Below are positions 27,398 through 38,280 of a DNA stretch of 64,000 nt, piece after piece. Origin of the DNA: Lysinibacter sp. HNR (GTDB lineage: Bacteria > Actinomycetota > Actinomycetes > Actinomycetales > Microbacteriaceae). The position numbers were made by a program, and so were the translations under genes. Location of the stretch: contig NZ_CP121684.1 of the NCBI RefSeq assembly GCF_029760935.1, forward strand, positions 1,736,001 to 1,800,000, written 5' to 3'. The notes below the pieces were generated by a model, which worked only from the letters and a program-made list of their open reading frames with translations, had not been told where the DNA came from and made no database searches. Position 1 is the stretch's first letter. Every line of letters starts with the position of its first letter.

Positions 27398-30034
27398 TTA
27401 CTCGCTCGGAGGAACACCCCGCTGCCACACGTCCCACACTCCCCGTTGTCCCTGAGACATACCGGATGTGTCTGTAGATCTTTTGTTCGACGGTGGCGTG
27501 AGAGCAACCGTTCCCATAGTGTCACTACGAAAGACTCGAGTCCCGCTTTGCCGCAGAGTTTCGAGAATGCTTTTTGCCGGATGTCCATAACTATTTTCGG
27601 CTCCCACAGACACAAGCGCAAACCGCGCGGAAATCTTTTGATAGAGCGCATCATATTGGTCGCCCGAACCGTGGTGCGCCACCTTGACAACATCGATGGA
27701 AGACAACTCTCCCTCCACCCGAGCGAGAAGTTTTTGCTGCGCCCTCTCCCCCAGGTCACCTAAGAACACGGCCCGGCTTTGTTGCCTTCCCGGCGGCGAC
27801 AGAGTGATCTCCAGGATCACGCTTCGATCATTTGTGTTGATGCCCCGTTCTTCTCGTGTGTCTGGCTCGTGTGGACCCAGAATGCTCCACTGCGCATTTC
27901 CAATGCTGCCGCTCATACCGGCAAGACCTCGAGTGGTTTTTATACCCGCAGACTCAAGCTTCGTAAAAATTGCTTGCTCCCGGGCTTCGCGCGGAGGAGA
28001 AACGATCGCGGTTTGCACCCTGCTCATGACACCGTTTAACCCTCCGACATGGTCAAGATCCGAGTGGGTGAGCACCAGGAGGTCTATCCGATCAACACCC
28101 AGAAGGTGCAGGCACTCCGTCGCAGCAGCGGGGTCGGGCCCCACATCAATCATGATGGTGTGTTCTTCGGATCGAACGAGAAACCCATCTCCCTGCCCAA
28201 CGTCACACATTGCGTATGCCCACTCGGAGGGGCGAGTGGCCAGGTCAATCCAATCAGAAACGTTAACCGCACCGATTGAAAAACCGGATATCACACCGCT
28301 CAACACAAACATCACCGCGGCAACAGTTCGGTGGGAAAGCTCTTTTATCGCTCCACCGATCCGAGGTGCTTTCTTAGCTCTCTGTGCCGGATGGCGCGAA
28401 AGAATCAGGAGCCCGCAGAGCGCCCCGATGATCGCAAGCGCCGCTAGCGCGGCCCCCCACGCTCCATCAACCCAAGCTATTCTTGCTGCGGGCAGTTCGG
28501 AAGAGACTCGGGCAACATGCCCAATCCACGCGGATGGCCACCACGCCACCCAACCAATCATCTGTCCTAGCCACCCGACCACAGGAAGAAGAAGGCAGGC
28601 TACCAACCCGAGTACAGTGGCAGCCGGTGCTGCGGGAGCGGCAACAATATTCGCTACCACACCAATCAACGAAATTTCGGGCTGAAGCAAGATAAGAATC
28701 GGCTGGCACGCCAATTGGGCAGCAACCGGAACAGCAACAGCAAGTGCACACCAGCCGGGCACCGCCCGCGCCAATCGCTCAGCTAGAGCGGGCGCAAGCA
28801 AGAGAATACCCCCGGTCGCAAAAACCGAGAGTGCAAAGCCGTAGTTTCTACTCATCCACGGATCGGCCACGAGCAGAACAATCACTGCGCAGGAAAGCGC
28901 CGCAATTCCTCGTCCGGGTCGTCCCGAAAGCATGCTCGCCATTACCACAAGCGACATACACGCAGCACGCAGCACGCTGGGATCAGGAGTAACCAGCACA
29001 ACAAAGAGGACAAGACCCCCGGTGGCAATAAGAGAGCGGCCTCGCCGGAGGAATCCCACACGAGAACTCAACGCCACCAGAATTCCGGTGACCACGGCAC
29101 AGTTCGAACCCGACACGGCGGTCAGGTGGCTGAGCGATGATTCTTTCATCTGCCGATTCAGTTCTTCCGAGACAAGGCCGGTCTGACCGATTGCAAGACC
29201 GGGTAGCAATTCTCCTCCCACCCCGGGCAATGTCTCGGCAAAATCGCTCAATCCATCTCTGAGGGTATTCATTGTGCCCAGAAACGGAGAAGCTGGAAGG
29301 TGTCGCGGGGCCTGAGCACCAAGCGTTGCAATGAAGGCACGCTGTTCACCACTTTCGGTCGCACGAAGTGTGACCTGCGCAACCATTCGAGAACCGATGT
29401 GTGCTGGAGAGAGATCTTCCCTCTCCCCCAGGACAACAACCGGTGACCGCATCGAGATTACGGTTTTTGTGTCTAGCGTCTTGTCCCGCCCTGTTGTTCC
29501 TGGCGCTGAGGGAGCCAAAATCGCAGAGGTCATCACGGCAAAAACTCTCTGTTCCTCTCCAAAACCCGTTTGGGTCGTGGTGGGATCCGACGTAACCTCA
29601 AGCATGGCCAGCACGGTCTGCCGCGTCTGGGCCGCATCAAGAAGCGCCTCGGGAACACGTAAATCGGATTCTCCTCCGATCCGAAACGCAACCAGCGCCA
29701 CCACGGTGAGGCTCAGCACCGCCTGTGGGACACCACTCAGGCGTCCGCGATATCCGGGCCATCCCCTCGACGACCTACTTACCACCGTGAAGAGAAGAAT
29801 CAACAGAAAAGCACAGAGGAAGCACCCCACTGCCACAAACCCGGCGTATCTGGGTTGGGTGATCAGAATAAACCCAGCGACCCAGACACATGCCGCAGGA
29901 ATAGCCAAGCGCAGATCCAGCTCACCGCGAGCACCCACCGCTCCGCGTGGATGCAGCTCACCCGTGTGCTTCACCTCGTTCTGAGGTTTTGATGCTTGTT
30001 TATCGAACAGAAACAAGATCGCGTAACCCTTCAA
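27398..30034 (-). CDS. comEC: DNA uptake channel protein ComEC
   Basis: Up to 878 residues. The N-terminal half has several membrane helices and the Competence domain (LTAVSGSNCAVVTGILVALSS near residue 308). The C-terminal quarter is a metallo-beta-lactamase-type domain with LTHSDLDHVGG near residue 656 and KVAHHGSGDQYD near residue 789. The family forms the inner-membrane channel for single-stranded DNA. The longest frame starts at a TTG (30034), overlapping comEA by 35 bp. GTG codons at 29974 and 29938 are alternatives; none has a good ribosome-binding site. It follows comEA as usual in Actinobacteria, whose competence state is rarely proven. Confidence 0.88.
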   Translation of the reverse strand: MKGYAILFLFDKQASKPQNEVKHTGELHPRGAVGARGELDLRLAIPAACVWVAGFILITQPRYAGFVAVGCFLCAFLLILLFTVVSRSSRGWPGYRGRLSGVPQAVLSLTVVALVAFRIGGESDLRVPEALLDAAQTRQTVLAMLEVTSDPTTTQTGFGEEQRVFAVMTSAILAPSAPGTTGRDKTLDTKTVISMRSPVVVLGEREDLSPAHIGSRMVAQVTLRATESGEQRAFIATLGAQAPRHLPASPFLGTMNTLRDGLSDFAETLPGVGGELLPGLAIGQTGLVSEELNRQMKESSLSHLTAVSGSNCAVVTGILVALSSRVGFLRRGRSLIATGGLVLFVVLVTPDPSVLRAACMSLVVMASMLSGRPGRGIAALSCAVIVLLVADPWMSRNYGFALSVFATGGILLLAPALAERLARAVPGWCALAVAVPVAAQLACQPILILLQPEISLIGVVANIVAAPAAPAATVLGLVACLLLPVVGWLGQMIGWVAWWPSAWIGHVARVSSELPAARIAWVDGAWGAALAALAIIGALCGLLILSRHPAQRAKKAPRIGGAIKELSHRTVAAVMFVLSGVISGFSIGAVNVSDWIDLATRPSEWAYAMCDVGQGDGFLVRSEEHTIMIDVGPDPAAATECLHLLGVDRIDLLVLTHSDLDHVGGLNGVMSRVQTAIVSPPREAREQAIFTKLESAGIKTTRGLAGMSGSIGNAQWSILGPHEPDTREERGINTNDRSVILEITLSPPGRQQSRAVFLGDLGERAQQKLLARVEGELSSIDVVKVAHHGSGDQYDALYQKISARFALVSVGAENSYGHPAKSILETLRQSGTRVFRSDTMGTVALTPPSNKRSTDTSGMSQGQRGVWDVWQRGVPPSE

Positions 30035-30890
30035 AGGTTTTCTCGCCTATGCCGCTAATGTTGAGCAAATCTTCTACCGCGGAGAAGGGACCCGAGTTCT
30101 GACGCCACTCCAGAATGCGCTGAGCCATTGTCGGCCCCACGCGTGGAAGCGTCTCTAGCTCGGCCTGAGTTGCCACGTTGAGGTTGACCAGGCCGGTAGT
30201 TGCCCCGGAAGATCCCCCACTCGGTGTCCCCTGTGGGACCACCTGCTGTACCTCACCCAGCGCCGGAACGTAGACCTGCTCACCGTCGGATATTACGCGT
30301 GCCAGGTTCACTGCCGCCGAGTCCGCCTCCGCGGTGAGGCCTCCGGCTACAGCAACCGCGTCTACCAGCCGCACCCCCTCCGTCATAACGTATAGCCCGG
30401 GGTTCACAACCTGACCAAGAACGTGAACATAGACCTGCTGCCCACTCCCTGCAGCACGAGGTTCGCTCGGAGTGGAACCCTGGGCGTTTGAAGCTGTCGA
30501 GGAGACAGAGTTCTCTAGTTCCTCTGGTGTAGAGTCTGACGCCGCCTCGTCGGATTGCAACCATTCACCCACAACACCCCAACCCACAACAGCGGCAAGC
30601 GCCAACACAAAAGCTAGACAGGCAGCAAGCAGAGTGACTCGGAGAGGGTTACGTGCGACGGGGGCCACCGTGGCCTCAGTGCCGGCCGTTAACCCTGCAT
30701 CTGGCGTCGACACGAACCGGCCTGTCGCCCCCGCATCGGCCGCCAACCCCGGGTCAGCCCCCACCCCGGAATCGACCCCCGCCCCGGTGCCGGAAATCGG
30801 CCCTGAGGCAGCGCCCGGTGAGCCAGCCGTTTTAACGGGCCCACGTTCGGGGTCTGATCTGAGATTCCAATGAGACGGAGCAAGTACCAT
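30000..30890 (-). CDS. comEA: ComEA family helix-hairpin-helix DNA-binding protein
   Basis: A 296-residue protein. A Gly/Ala/Thr/Pro-rich disordered N-terminus of about 80 residues precedes one membrane helix (near 85-110). An SLBB domain follows (about 150-205: VYVHVLGQVVNPGLY and AVAVAGGLTAEADSAAVN), and then a C-terminal double helix-hairpin-helix (VNLNVATQAELETLPRVG and LLNISGIGEKTF) that binds double-stranded DNA. It should sit in the membrane facing outward and hand DNA to ComEC. The long low-complexity N-terminus is cytoplasmic and unusual in length. It is upstream of comEC with overlapping frames. Confidence 0.92.
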   Translation of the reverse strand: MVLAPSHWNLRSDPERGPVKTAGSPGAASGPISGTGAGVDSGVGADPGLAADAGATGRFVSTPDAGLTAGTEATVAPVARNPLRVTLLAACLAFVLALAAVVGWGVVGEWLQSDEAASDSTPEELENSVSSTASNAQGSTPSEPRAAGSGQQVYVHVLGQVVNPGLYVMTEGVRLVDAVAVAGGLTAEADSAAVNLARVISDGEQVYVPALGEVQQVVPQGTPSGGSSGATTGLVNLNVATQAELETLPRVGPTMAQRILEWRQNSGPFSAVEDLLNISGIGEKTFEGLRDLVSVR

Positions 30891-30990
30891 GCGTCCACGC
30901 TAGGCCAGGCAGTACCCTAGCGTGGACGGAATACTCAATCAGTGGATAACTTGTCAGTGGCAGATAGCTGTGGTGGGGAACGGCAAGAAG

Positions 30991-33564
30991 CTATTGCGCC
31001 CGGGTAGCGATATTTACAATCTTTGGCGCACGAACAATAACGTTCACGATTTCCCGACCTTCGAGAGAACGCGCCACCGCTTCGCTTCCACGAGCAAGAG
31101 CCTCCAGATCATCAGCGGAAATTTGAGGTGAGACCTCCACACGATCACGCAGCTTGCCATCAACCTGAATAACCGCCGTTACCTGATCCTCCACAAGAAG
31201 CTCAGGCAAAGCCTTACGCCACACGACGGTGGAAACACTCGCGGGGTATCCAAGTTTGTTCCACATATCCTCGGCAGTGTAGGGCGCAAAAAGATTGAGC
31301 GCAACCGTAATAACCTCTGCCGCCTCACGAACGGCGGGGTCCGCCGGACCCACCGCACCGTCGATAGCCTTGCGTGTGACGTTAGTGAGTTCCATCAGGC
31401 GAGCGATAACAACGTTAAACTTAAACGACTCGGCCAATCCTGGAACCTCCGCAAGAAAACGGTGGGTGTGCCTTCGCAGTTTTCGATCACCACCGCTCCA
31501 ATCGACACCGGTTTCACTCGCAACATCCTGCGCCACACGCCACGCCCGGGCAAGGAACTTCGCGGATCCCTGTACCGAAACATCCGCCCAATCGATATCG
31601 TCCTCGGGAGGCCCGGCAAACGCAAGGGTGAGGCGCAGGGCATCCGCACCGTGAGCTTTAAGCTCGTCGTCAAACTCAACCAGATTTCCCTTGCTCTTGC
31701 TCATCTTGGAACCGTCAAGCAGAACCATCCCCTGGTTCAGGAGAGCGTGGAAGGGCTCTGTGAAGCTCACATACCCCATGTCGTGAAGAACCTTGGTGAC
31801 AAACCGGGCGTAGAGCAGATGAAGAATCGCGTGCTCCACACCCCCCACGTACTGATCAACCGGAGCCCAGGCATCCGCCATTTCAGGATCAAACGCCCGC
31901 GTATCATCGTTGGGGCTCAAGAAACGCAGAAAATACCACGAACTATCCACAAACGTGTCCATGGTATCGGGGTCACGGCGCAGGGTGCGCCCAGTTTGAG
32001 GGTCAACAACGGTAGCCCACTCGTCTGCCGCCCCCAGGGGAGACGTTCCCTTGGGCTTGAGATCAAGGCCCTCGCTGGAGGGGAGCCTCACCGGTAGCTG
32101 ATCCTGCTCGACGGGGATAAGTTCTCCGTCTTCGCCGTGCAAAATCGGGATGGGGGTTCCCCAGTACCGCTGCCTTGAAATCAGCCAGTCGCGCAGACGG
32201 TAGGTCTTTGCGGCGCGCCCCGCTCCCATCTCCTCAAGAAGCTCAACGGAACGATTGATAGCGTTGGTCTTGCTCAGACCGTTCAACGGGCCGGAGTTAA
32301 TAAGACGACCATCGCCCGCCAGCGCCTCCCCTGTGACGGCAGGGTTAATCTGATCAAGCGTTGGGGGCGCAACCACAATATCGTCCTCGTCACGAGCCAC
32401 AGCGGGCACCACACCCGTCACGGCCGCGGTTGTATCAATCACGACCCGAATCGGCAGCTCAAATTTGCGGGCAAAGTCTAGATCGCGCTGATCGTGGGCG
32501 GGCACAGCCATCACCGCGCCGTGCCCGTAGTCCGCCAGAACGTAATCTGCGGTCCAGATGGGGAGGCGCTCTCCGTTGACCGGGTTGGTGGCGTACTTCC
32601 CCAGGAAGATGCCCGTCTTCTCACGATCCGCATTCTGTCGATCAACATCGCTGCTCTTGTGAACTGCGGTGAGGTATTCATCAAACGCGACTTGAATCTC
32701 GGGAGTAGACTCGGCAGCCAACTCGGCCGCCAGATCGGAGTCCGGAGCAACAACCATAAAGGTCGCGCCAAAGAGCGTGTCGGGCCGAGTGGTGAAGACG
32801 GAGATTTTTTCTTCGCGCCCCTCCACCTCAAAGTCAACCTCAGCCCCCTTCGAGCGACCGATCCAGTTGCGCTGCATACTCAGAACCTTGGCGGGCCAGG
32901 TGCCCTCAAGCTGGTCGAGATCATCAAGGAGTCTGTCTGCATAGTCGGTGATCTTGAAGTACCACTGGGTCAGCTTTTTCTTAACCACGACGGCACCCGA
33001 GCGTTCGGAAGTTCCGTCTTCAAGCACCTGCTCGTTGGCAAGAACCGTCTGATCTACCGGATCCCAGTTAACCCAGCTAGCTTTACGATAGGCCAGGCCC
33101 CTTTCGTACATCTTGAGAAACAACCACTGATTCCACTTGTAGTATTCGGGATCGCTTGTGTGAACCACACGGTCCCAGTCAAACGAGGGAGCATAAACAC
33201 GGAAACTCTTTTTTTGCTGATCAATATTGGCGTAGGTCCACTCCCGCGGATCAACACCCCGTTTGATGGCTGCGTTTTCAGCGGGCAAACCAAAAGAGTC
33301 CCATCCGATCGGGTGGAGCACGCTAAAACCCTGCCCGCGCCAGTAGCGCGCCACGGCATCGCCAAAGCAAAAGGCCTCGGCATGCCCCATGTGCAGATCG
33401 CCGGAGGGATAAGGAAACATATCAAGAACGTATTTGCGCGGGAGGGAATCAGGCTCCTGCCCGATCTGGAACGGTTTCAACTCCTCCCACACGGGAAGCC
33501 ATCGATCCTGAATTGCCTGAAAGTCGTATACCTCGTGGGCGGAAGCGCCGTTTTTGTTGCTCAA
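30991..33564 (-). CDS. leuS: Leucyl-tRNA synthetase
   Basis: About 857 residues, a full-length bacterial class I LeuRS. The HIGH-type motif is [15 protein letters not shown] near residue 52 and the KMSKS motif is [11 protein letters not shown] near residue 637. The CP1 editing domain carries [15 protein letters not shown] near residue 258, which removes mischarged amino acids, and a C-terminal tRNA-binding domain is present. I prefer the TTG at 33564, which has AGAGGA just upstream, over a TTG eight codons earlier at 33588. Charged Leu-tRNA made here is the signal read by the leuA leader peptide about 26 kb away. Confidence 0.96.
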   Translation of the reverse strand: MSNKNGASAHEVYDFQAIQDRWLPVWEELKPFQIGQEPDSLPRKYVLDMFPYPSGDLHMGHAEAFCFGDAVARYWRGQGFSVLHPIGWDSFGLPAENAAIKRGVDPREWTYANIDQQKKSFRVYAPSFDWDRVVHTSDPEYYKWNQWLFLKMYERGLAYRKASWVNWDPVDQTVLANEQVLEDGTSERSGAVVVKKKLTQWYFKITDYADRLLDDLDQLEGTWPAKVLSMQRNWIGRSKGAEVDFEVEGREEKISVFTTRPDTLFGATFMVVAPDSDLAAELAAESTPEIQVAFDEYLTAVHKSSDVDRQNADREKTGIFLGKYATNPVNGERLPIWTADYVLADYGHGAVMAVPAHDQRDLDFARKFELPIRVVIDTTAAVTGVVPAVARDEDDIVVAPPTLDQINPAVTGEALAGDGRLINSGPLNGLSKTNAINRSVELLEEMGAGRAAKTYRLRDWLISRQRYWGTPIPILHGEDGELIPVEQDQLPVRLPSSEGLDLKPKGTSPLGAADEWATVVDPQTGRTLRRDPDTMDTFVDSSWYFLRFLSPNDDTRAFDPEMADAWAPVDQYVGGVEHAILHLLYARFVTKVLHDMGYVSFTEPFHALLNQGMVLLDGSKMSKSKGNLVEFDDELKAHGADALRLTLAFAGPPEDDIDWADVSVQGSAKFLARAWRVAQDVASETGVDWSGGDRKLRRHTHRFLAEVPGLAESFKFNVVIARLMELTNVTRKAIDGAVGPADPAVREAAEVITVALNLFAPYTAEDMWNKLGYPASVSTVVWRKALPELLVEDQVTAVIQVDGKLRDRVEVSPQISADDLEALARGSEAVARSLEGREIVNVIVRAPKIVNIATRAQ

Positions 33565-33802
33565 TCGATCCTCTATCGCACGTCTCAATCACTTAGGTCG
33601 CAGGGTTGTGACAGACCCACATATAAGAATAGCGCGAACCCGGCTGAGGTATGCGTGGGATTCACCTCGGGGTGGCGGAGCCCGATCAAAGCACCGTATG
33701 GTTACTCAAGAAGCCGAGTACACCCCTAACATAGGATTAATAGTTCTATCCCTCAGGGCCTTGCCCGCTTTGCAGCACCACACCCACCCCACAAGGAGCC
33801 GA

Positions 33803-34687
33803 GTGTCACACCACCCGATCGCCACCGAGCGTCTTTTCCTCTGGCGGAGCGAGGGAAAACTGCACGAAATTGCCCCCGACACGGAACGTTCCCTCTTGGC
33901 GGCTGACTCTCATCGAGTGTCACACGGACAGGTCGTGGCACTTCATCAGCATCACAAGCGTTTCCGCGATTTCTCTCGAGGCATCGATGCCTCTCTCACA
34001 GAGCAGTTGGATGCCTACTACAGGGCCGCGGGATCACTCCTCGGCGACGGGGAGGAATGGTTTCCGCGCTACGAAATACTTGCACCAAACGACACACTCT
34101 TCAGTAGTGTTGAGCCACAACAGAAAAAGGGCCCAATTCTCGCCCTCCTGATTCGCCCCGCACCACTCATCACACCGCTGGTTTCGGCGGTGAGTACACT
34201 GCGGGACCCCCGACACTCCCCCACCATCAAGGGTCCAGATATCCCGGCTCTTGCCTGCCTTAATAGCTCCACCCGCACAGAGGATATATACGCGCACAAT
34301 AACTTGGAAGTTTGGCACGAGACCATCATGTGCACTCCCGGCGGAGGACCCGTCGAGGGGACAACGACAAGCCTTCTGTTCTGGCGAGGAGAAACACTTT
34401 TTCACATCGACGACACCGCTCAACGCATCTCCAGTATCACCGAAGGAATAGTACGCAGGGTGGCAAAGCAAGAGGGGTCCGCTATCCGCCCTGAAACGGC
34501 TCCTCTCGAACGCATCATCGAGGAGGCCTCCGCAGGAGAGTGTGAAGTGTGGGCGGTAAACGCACTCCACGGTATACGTGCGGTGATAGCTATCAATAAC
34601 ACTGTGCTGGCAGCGCCAAAAGCGGAGCGTTTAGAGCGGTTCTCACTGCAACGATCACACGCAAAAGAATCTCTCAGCGTGCAATAA
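33803..34687 (+). CDS. Class IV aminotransferase-like protein (PabC/IlvE superfamily)
   Basis: A 294-residue protein if started at the GTG 33803, which has AAGGAG five bases upstream. The class IV PLP fold is visible in the second half: PTIKGPDIPAL near residue 141 with the probable PLP lysine, EDIYAHNNLEVWHE, GPVEGTTTSLLFWRG near residue 184 (the conserved Glu), and VWAVNALHGIRAV near residue 252, which resembles the NALRGI motif of aminodeoxychorismate lyases. The usual N-terminal arginine-rich region is weakly conserved. Substrates could be 4-amino-4-deoxychorismate or a branched-chain keto acid. It converges with cydC and is divergent from leuS. Confidence 0.78.
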   Translation: MSHHPIATERLFLWRSEGKLHEIAPDTERSLLAADSHRVSHGQVVALHQHHKRFRDFSRGIDASLTEQLDAYYRAAGSLLGDGEEWFPRYEILAPNDTLFSSVEPQQKKGPILALLIRPAPLITPLVSAVSTLRDPRHSPTIKGPDIPALACLNSSTRTEDIYAHNNLEVWHETIMCTPGGGPVEGTTTSLLFWRGETLFHIDDTAQRISSITEGIVRRVAKQEGSAIRPETAPLERIIEEASAGECEVWAVNALHGIRAVIAINNTVLAAPKAERLERFSLQRSHAKESLSVQ

Positions 34688-34722
34688 ATTCTCCAGAGAA
34701 CAACACCGCGGCTTCGGGCCCC

Positions 34723-36414
34723 TCACTTCACCAGCACTCTCCCACCGCTGAGCCGCAGAGTTGCGGTAAGCCCCTCAGAGGGAACCGGGGTGTGCGAAAT
34801 AATAATGACAGCCCGCCCGCTCTCCCGGGCAAGCCCGAGAATATCGGAGACTAGCCGATCCGCCCGATCGGGATCAACGTTTGCGGTGGGTTCGTCAAAA
34901 ACGATCACGGGGAATCCCGCCAAAAGGGCGCGAGCAAGTGCTATTCTCTGCGCCTGGCCACCGGAGACAAGCGCACCGCTTTCCCCCACCCGAGCAGCCA
35001 GCCCACCTCGTTCCGCTGCCCACTCGGCCAGACCCACACGCTCAAGCACGTCAAGTAGCTCGTCTTCGGTGGCGTCGGGCTTGGCAAAGAGAAGGTTCTG
35101 ACGAATGTCGTTGTCAAAAAGGTGTGGTTGCTGTTCACACAGGCCCACAACCCCGCGGACAGCCGACTGCGCTAGATGTTGAGCCTCCACCCCGCGTACC
35201 CGATACGAACCTTTATAATCCACAAAGCGAACCAGCACCTGAGCCAGGGTGCTCTTACCCGCCCCGCTCGCCCCTTCGATAAGGATACGATCACCCGCCA
35301 TCACGGAGAAGGTCACGTCACGCAAAACCGGCGTGTCCTCGCCCGGGTGATGCGCGGACACCCCCTGTAGCTCCAGCAGGCTATCCGTGAGGGGAAGCTG
35401 AGGAAGCGTCTCGGTTGAGGTGTCCGCGGGAATGCCCTCCGGTATTCTCTCGGGCACGGCCGTAGCCAAGCGGTGAGCGCTAGCCTGAACCTCACGACGA
35501 GACGCCAGAGCCACGGGAACGGCACCAAAAACCTCAAACACCGCGGCGGGAACCAACACCGCGGCGGCAAAGAGCGGGGCGTTTAGCACACCCGCAGCCA
35601 CGGAATCCGCGGTCACCAAAACCGCACCAACCGTGGCGAGCCCGGCAAGCAGGGACACTATGGCGGCGGCCACGCCCGCGCCAACCGCTCTACGCCGCTC
35701 GGCGGCTCGCAGCTCGGCATCGGCCTGAGAAACCAGCGCCAACCGCTCCTCCAGCGCCCCAAAAACGGTCAGCACGCTCAGAGCAGCCAGGGTGTCGAGA
35801 ATAATGTCCGCCAGTCTTCCTCGCAGTCGTGAAATTTCTTTCTCGGCCCGGGCCGATACCGCCCGATTAGCTCCGAGGGCCAAAACGCTCGATACCGCTA
35901 AGCAGACCGCAAGCACCAGACCCGCGGGAAGGGAAATAAAGCACACAAGAACAACGCTCAGCGTCAGAACTGTTCCCGACATGATCAGCGGTTGCAGCAC
36001 CCGCAGAGGATAGTTTTGCAGCTCATCCACATCGCGCACCACCCGACTCATGAGGTCTCCGCGACCGGTTTTTTGTAACCCCGCCGGTGCAATCGGTAAA
36101 AGCCGTTCGTAAAACGAAACTCGTAGCTTCGAGAGCTGTCGAAAGGCGGCGTCATGACTGGTAAGACGCTCTCCATAGCGGAATGCCGCACGGCCTATCG
36201 CAAAGGCACGCACCCCCACAACGGCAAAGGTGAGGTACAGGATTGGAGGTTGTTCCGACGAACGGACGATCAGCCACATGCTCACTCCGAGCAGCGCAAC
36301 CGCTGAAAAGTCACCCAGTACCCCGAGCAACGCACTGAGGGAAAAGTTTTTCCGCGGTGGTACCGCGTTCGCGATAATCTCGCGCTCAAGACTTTCCGAG
36401 CTATGCTGCGACAC
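34723..36414 (-). CDS. cydC: Thiol-exporting ABC transporter subunit CydC
   Basis: A 563-residue half-transporter: six membrane helices (about 30-300), then an ABC ATPase with Walker A IEGASGAGKST near residue 385, signature VSGGQAQRIALARALLAG near residue 485, and Walker B VIVFDEPTANVD. With CydD it exports glutathione or cysteine-type thiols needed for assembly of cytochrome bd; which thiol an actinobacterium exports is not established. Its start overlaps the cydD stop by 14 bp. It is last in the cydABDC operon. Confidence 0.93.
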   Translation of the reverse strand: MSQHSSESLEREIIANAVPPRKNFSLSALLGVLGDFSAVALLGVSMWLIVRSSEQPPILYLTFAVVGVRAFAIGRAAFRYGERLTSHDAAFRQLSKLRVSFYERLLPIAPAGLQKTGRGDLMSRVVRDVDELQNYPLRVLQPLIMSGTVLTLSVVLVCFISLPAGLVLAVCLAVSSVLALGANRAVSARAEKEISRLRGRLADIILDTLAALSVLTVFGALEERLALVSQADAELRAAERRRAVGAGVAAAIVSLLAGLATVGAVLVTADSVAAGVLNAPLFAAAVLVPAAVFEVFGAVPVALASRREVQASAHRLATAVPERIPEGIPADTSTETLPQLPLTDSLLELQGVSAHHPGEDTPVLRDVTFSVMAGDRILIEGASGAGKSTLAQVLVRFVDYKGSYRVRGVEAQHLAQSAVRGVVGLCEQQPHLFDNDIRQNLLFAKPDATEDELLDVLERVGLAEWAAERGGLAARVGESGALVSGGQAQRIALARALLAGFPVIVFDEPTANVDPDRADRLVSDILGLARESGRAVIIISHTPVPSEGLTATLRLSGGRVLVK

Positions 36415-38119
36415 GGTCTGTCATCCTTACGATCGTGTGGGCCCGATCGATCACGGAAGCTCGGTGACTCACAATAACAATGGCAATTCCCGTTGCCGCA
36501 AGCTTTTCAAGCGCGTCCATGATGGATGATTCGGTCACCGAGTCCACCGCCGAGGTTGGCTCATCCAAGAGTAAAACACGAGAGCCTCTGCTACGCAATC
36601 GATAAACGGCCCGGGCAATGGCAACTCTCTGGGCCTGTCCTCCCGACAGACCCTCACCCGCGGAACCGAGTCTCAGCCCTGGATCGATTTCCAACGCGGC
36701 GGCGGTCTCAAGCGCGGCGACAACGGCTGCACCGTCGGGAACACCCGAACCGAGGGCGATGTTCTCTGCCACTGTTCCCGCAACCAGACCGGGCTGCTGG
36801 CCGGCCCACGACAGCCAGGTGCGCACGCCCGCGGCCTGCGAGTCCACGGGACTACCCGATACCAGCACACTCCCCGCGTGGGGAACAAGCCCCGTGATAC
36901 TCCCCAACACGCTGCTTTTTCCCACACCACTCGGCCCCACCAGCGCCACGATCTCCCCGCCTGAGGCCCGAAGATTTAGCTCACTCACCGCCGTGTGTTC
37001 TCCGTAACTCACAGAAACGTCTCTGAGCTCGAGCAGCGGGCTCTTCCCCGCGTACTTCACCACAGGAGTGTTCGCTTCGTTCCCATCACGACCCGTCACG
37101 TTCCCATCACGACCCGTCATGTTCCCATCACGACCCGTCTCGACCCGATCGGTAACGCGAGCAGCCTGCTCCCCCTCAAGAATCTCAAAAATATCCTCCA
37201 CCGCGGTCAGCCCCTCTGCGGCAGCGTGAAAGCTTGCCCCCACCTGCCTGATCGGGAGAAAAACCTCGGGCACCAGTAAAAGAACAAACAGGCCAACCGA
37301 GAGCAGCATAGTGCCCTCAACCAGCCGAAGACCAATCGCCACGGCAACAAAAGCCACCGATAGCGTTCCGGCCAGGTCAAGAACAAAACCGCTCAGGAAG
37401 GTAATCCGCAAAACCTTCATGGTTCGCTTTCGATAATCTTCGGTAACGCTCTCAATACGCGCAGCCTGCCGCTCAGCCCTCCCAAAAATCTTGAGAGTAG
37501 ATATCCCCTTCACCACGTCAAGAAAGCTGCTGGCCAGCGAACCGAGAGCCTCCCATTGTTTTTTCTGCACCGACTGGGTTGCCAACCCGATAAGAATCAT
37601 AAAAATCGGGATGACGGGATATGCCACAAGAATCACCACGGCGCTTGTCCAATCTTGCACCCAAATAATGATCACAAGAATAGGGGTGGCCAAGGCCGTC
37701 ATAATGAGCTGCGGGAGATACTTTGCAAAGTACTCATCCAGAGCATCTAACCCTTGAGTGAGAGAAGTTGTGACGGAGGCGGAGGAACGTCCGGCCAACC
37801 AAGAAGGCCCCAAACGGTGAACCGCCTCCAGGCTCGCACGACGCAATTCACTTTTTACCTCTGACGCACCGCGGGCAGAATTTGCCTCGCTCAACCACAC
37901 AGTGAGCGCACGAATCGCCACCGCTCCCGCAAGGCCCGCCAGATTGAGCGCAAGGGAATCCCAGTCGGTGCCTGAGACAACCCCTACAACAACCTGGGCG
38001 GTAAACCAGGCAAAACCCACAAGAGAGGCAACCCGTAACAACCCGATCAGCACGCTACGAGCAAGAACCCAGCGAATTGATCGTGCGTAACTGAGGAGTC
38101 TCACGTCAAATGGCTTCAC
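36401..38119 (-). CDS. cydD: Thiol-exporting ABC transporter subunit CydD
   Basis: A 572-residue half-transporter. The membrane domain (to about residue 315) includes RRASLEAVHRLGPSWLAGRSSASVTT. The ATPase has Walker A LVGPSGVGKSS near residue 396, signature LSGGQAQRVAIARAVYRL, and Walker B VLLLDEPTSAVD. Between the two domains a linker holds three tandem copies of a 7-residue unit (TGRDGNx), encoded by a 21-bp repeat. It pairs with CydC. The gene lies 217 bp after cydB and overlaps cydC. Confidence 0.93.
   Translation of the reverse strand: MKPFDVRLLSYARSIRWVLARSVLIGLLRVASLVGFAWFTAQVVVGVVSGTDWDSLALNLAGLAGAVAIRALTVWLSEANSARGASEVKSELRRASLEAVHRLGPSWLAGRSSASVTTSLTQGLDALDEYFAKYLPQLIMTALATPILVIIIWVQDWTSAVVILVAYPVIPIFMILIGLATQSVQKKQWEALGSLASSFLDVVKGISTLKIFGRAERQAARIESVTEDYRKRTMKVLRITFLSGFVLDLAGTLSVAFVAVAIGLRLVEGTMLLSVGLFVLLLVPEVFLPIRQVGASFHAAAEGLTAVEDIFEILEGEQAARVTDRVETGRDGNMTGRDGNVTGRDGNEANTPVVKYAGKSPLLELRDVSVSYGEHTAVSELNLRASGGEIVALVGPSGVGKSSVLGSITGLVPHAGSVLVSGSPVDSQAAGVRTWLSWAGQQPGLVAGTVAENIALGSGVPDGAAVVAALETAAALEIDPGLRLGSAGEGLSGGQAQRVAIARAVYRLRSRGSRVLLLDEPTSAVDSVTESSIMDALEKLAATGIAIVIVSHRASVIDRAHTIVRMTDRVAA
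37078..37140 (-). repeat. 21-bp tandem repeat (3 copies) inside cydD
   Basis: Three adjacent 21-bp units, near-identical (the first two are the same; the third differs at its two end bases), read CGTTCCCATCACGACCCGTC plus one base on the plus strand. They encode three TGRDGNx heptads in the linker between the membrane and ATPase domains. Because the unit is a multiple of three, copy-number changes keep the frame. Confidence 0.92.
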
Positions 38120-38280
38120 ACTTCTTATTCTCCCAAATTCTGAACCACAACACCGTATCCCCGCCGTCCACGTGTCGAGCCGCGTAGGCGATCAGGCCTC
38201 ATTAATTATTTAAGTAGTACCTAGCTTTTCGCTTAACCCATGTCATACAGCCTGATCCACAATCTCACAGCAGAAGGTGA

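Noticed and set aside
27684-28685. 333-residue plus-strand frame opposite comEC
   Set aside because: Low-complexity Ser/Arg/Pro/Ala translation, typical of an antisense shadow of a high-GC gene.
32494-33729. 411-residue plus-strand frame opposite leuS
   Set aside because: It is a shadow of the well-conserved leuS gene; no start signal and no family resemblance.
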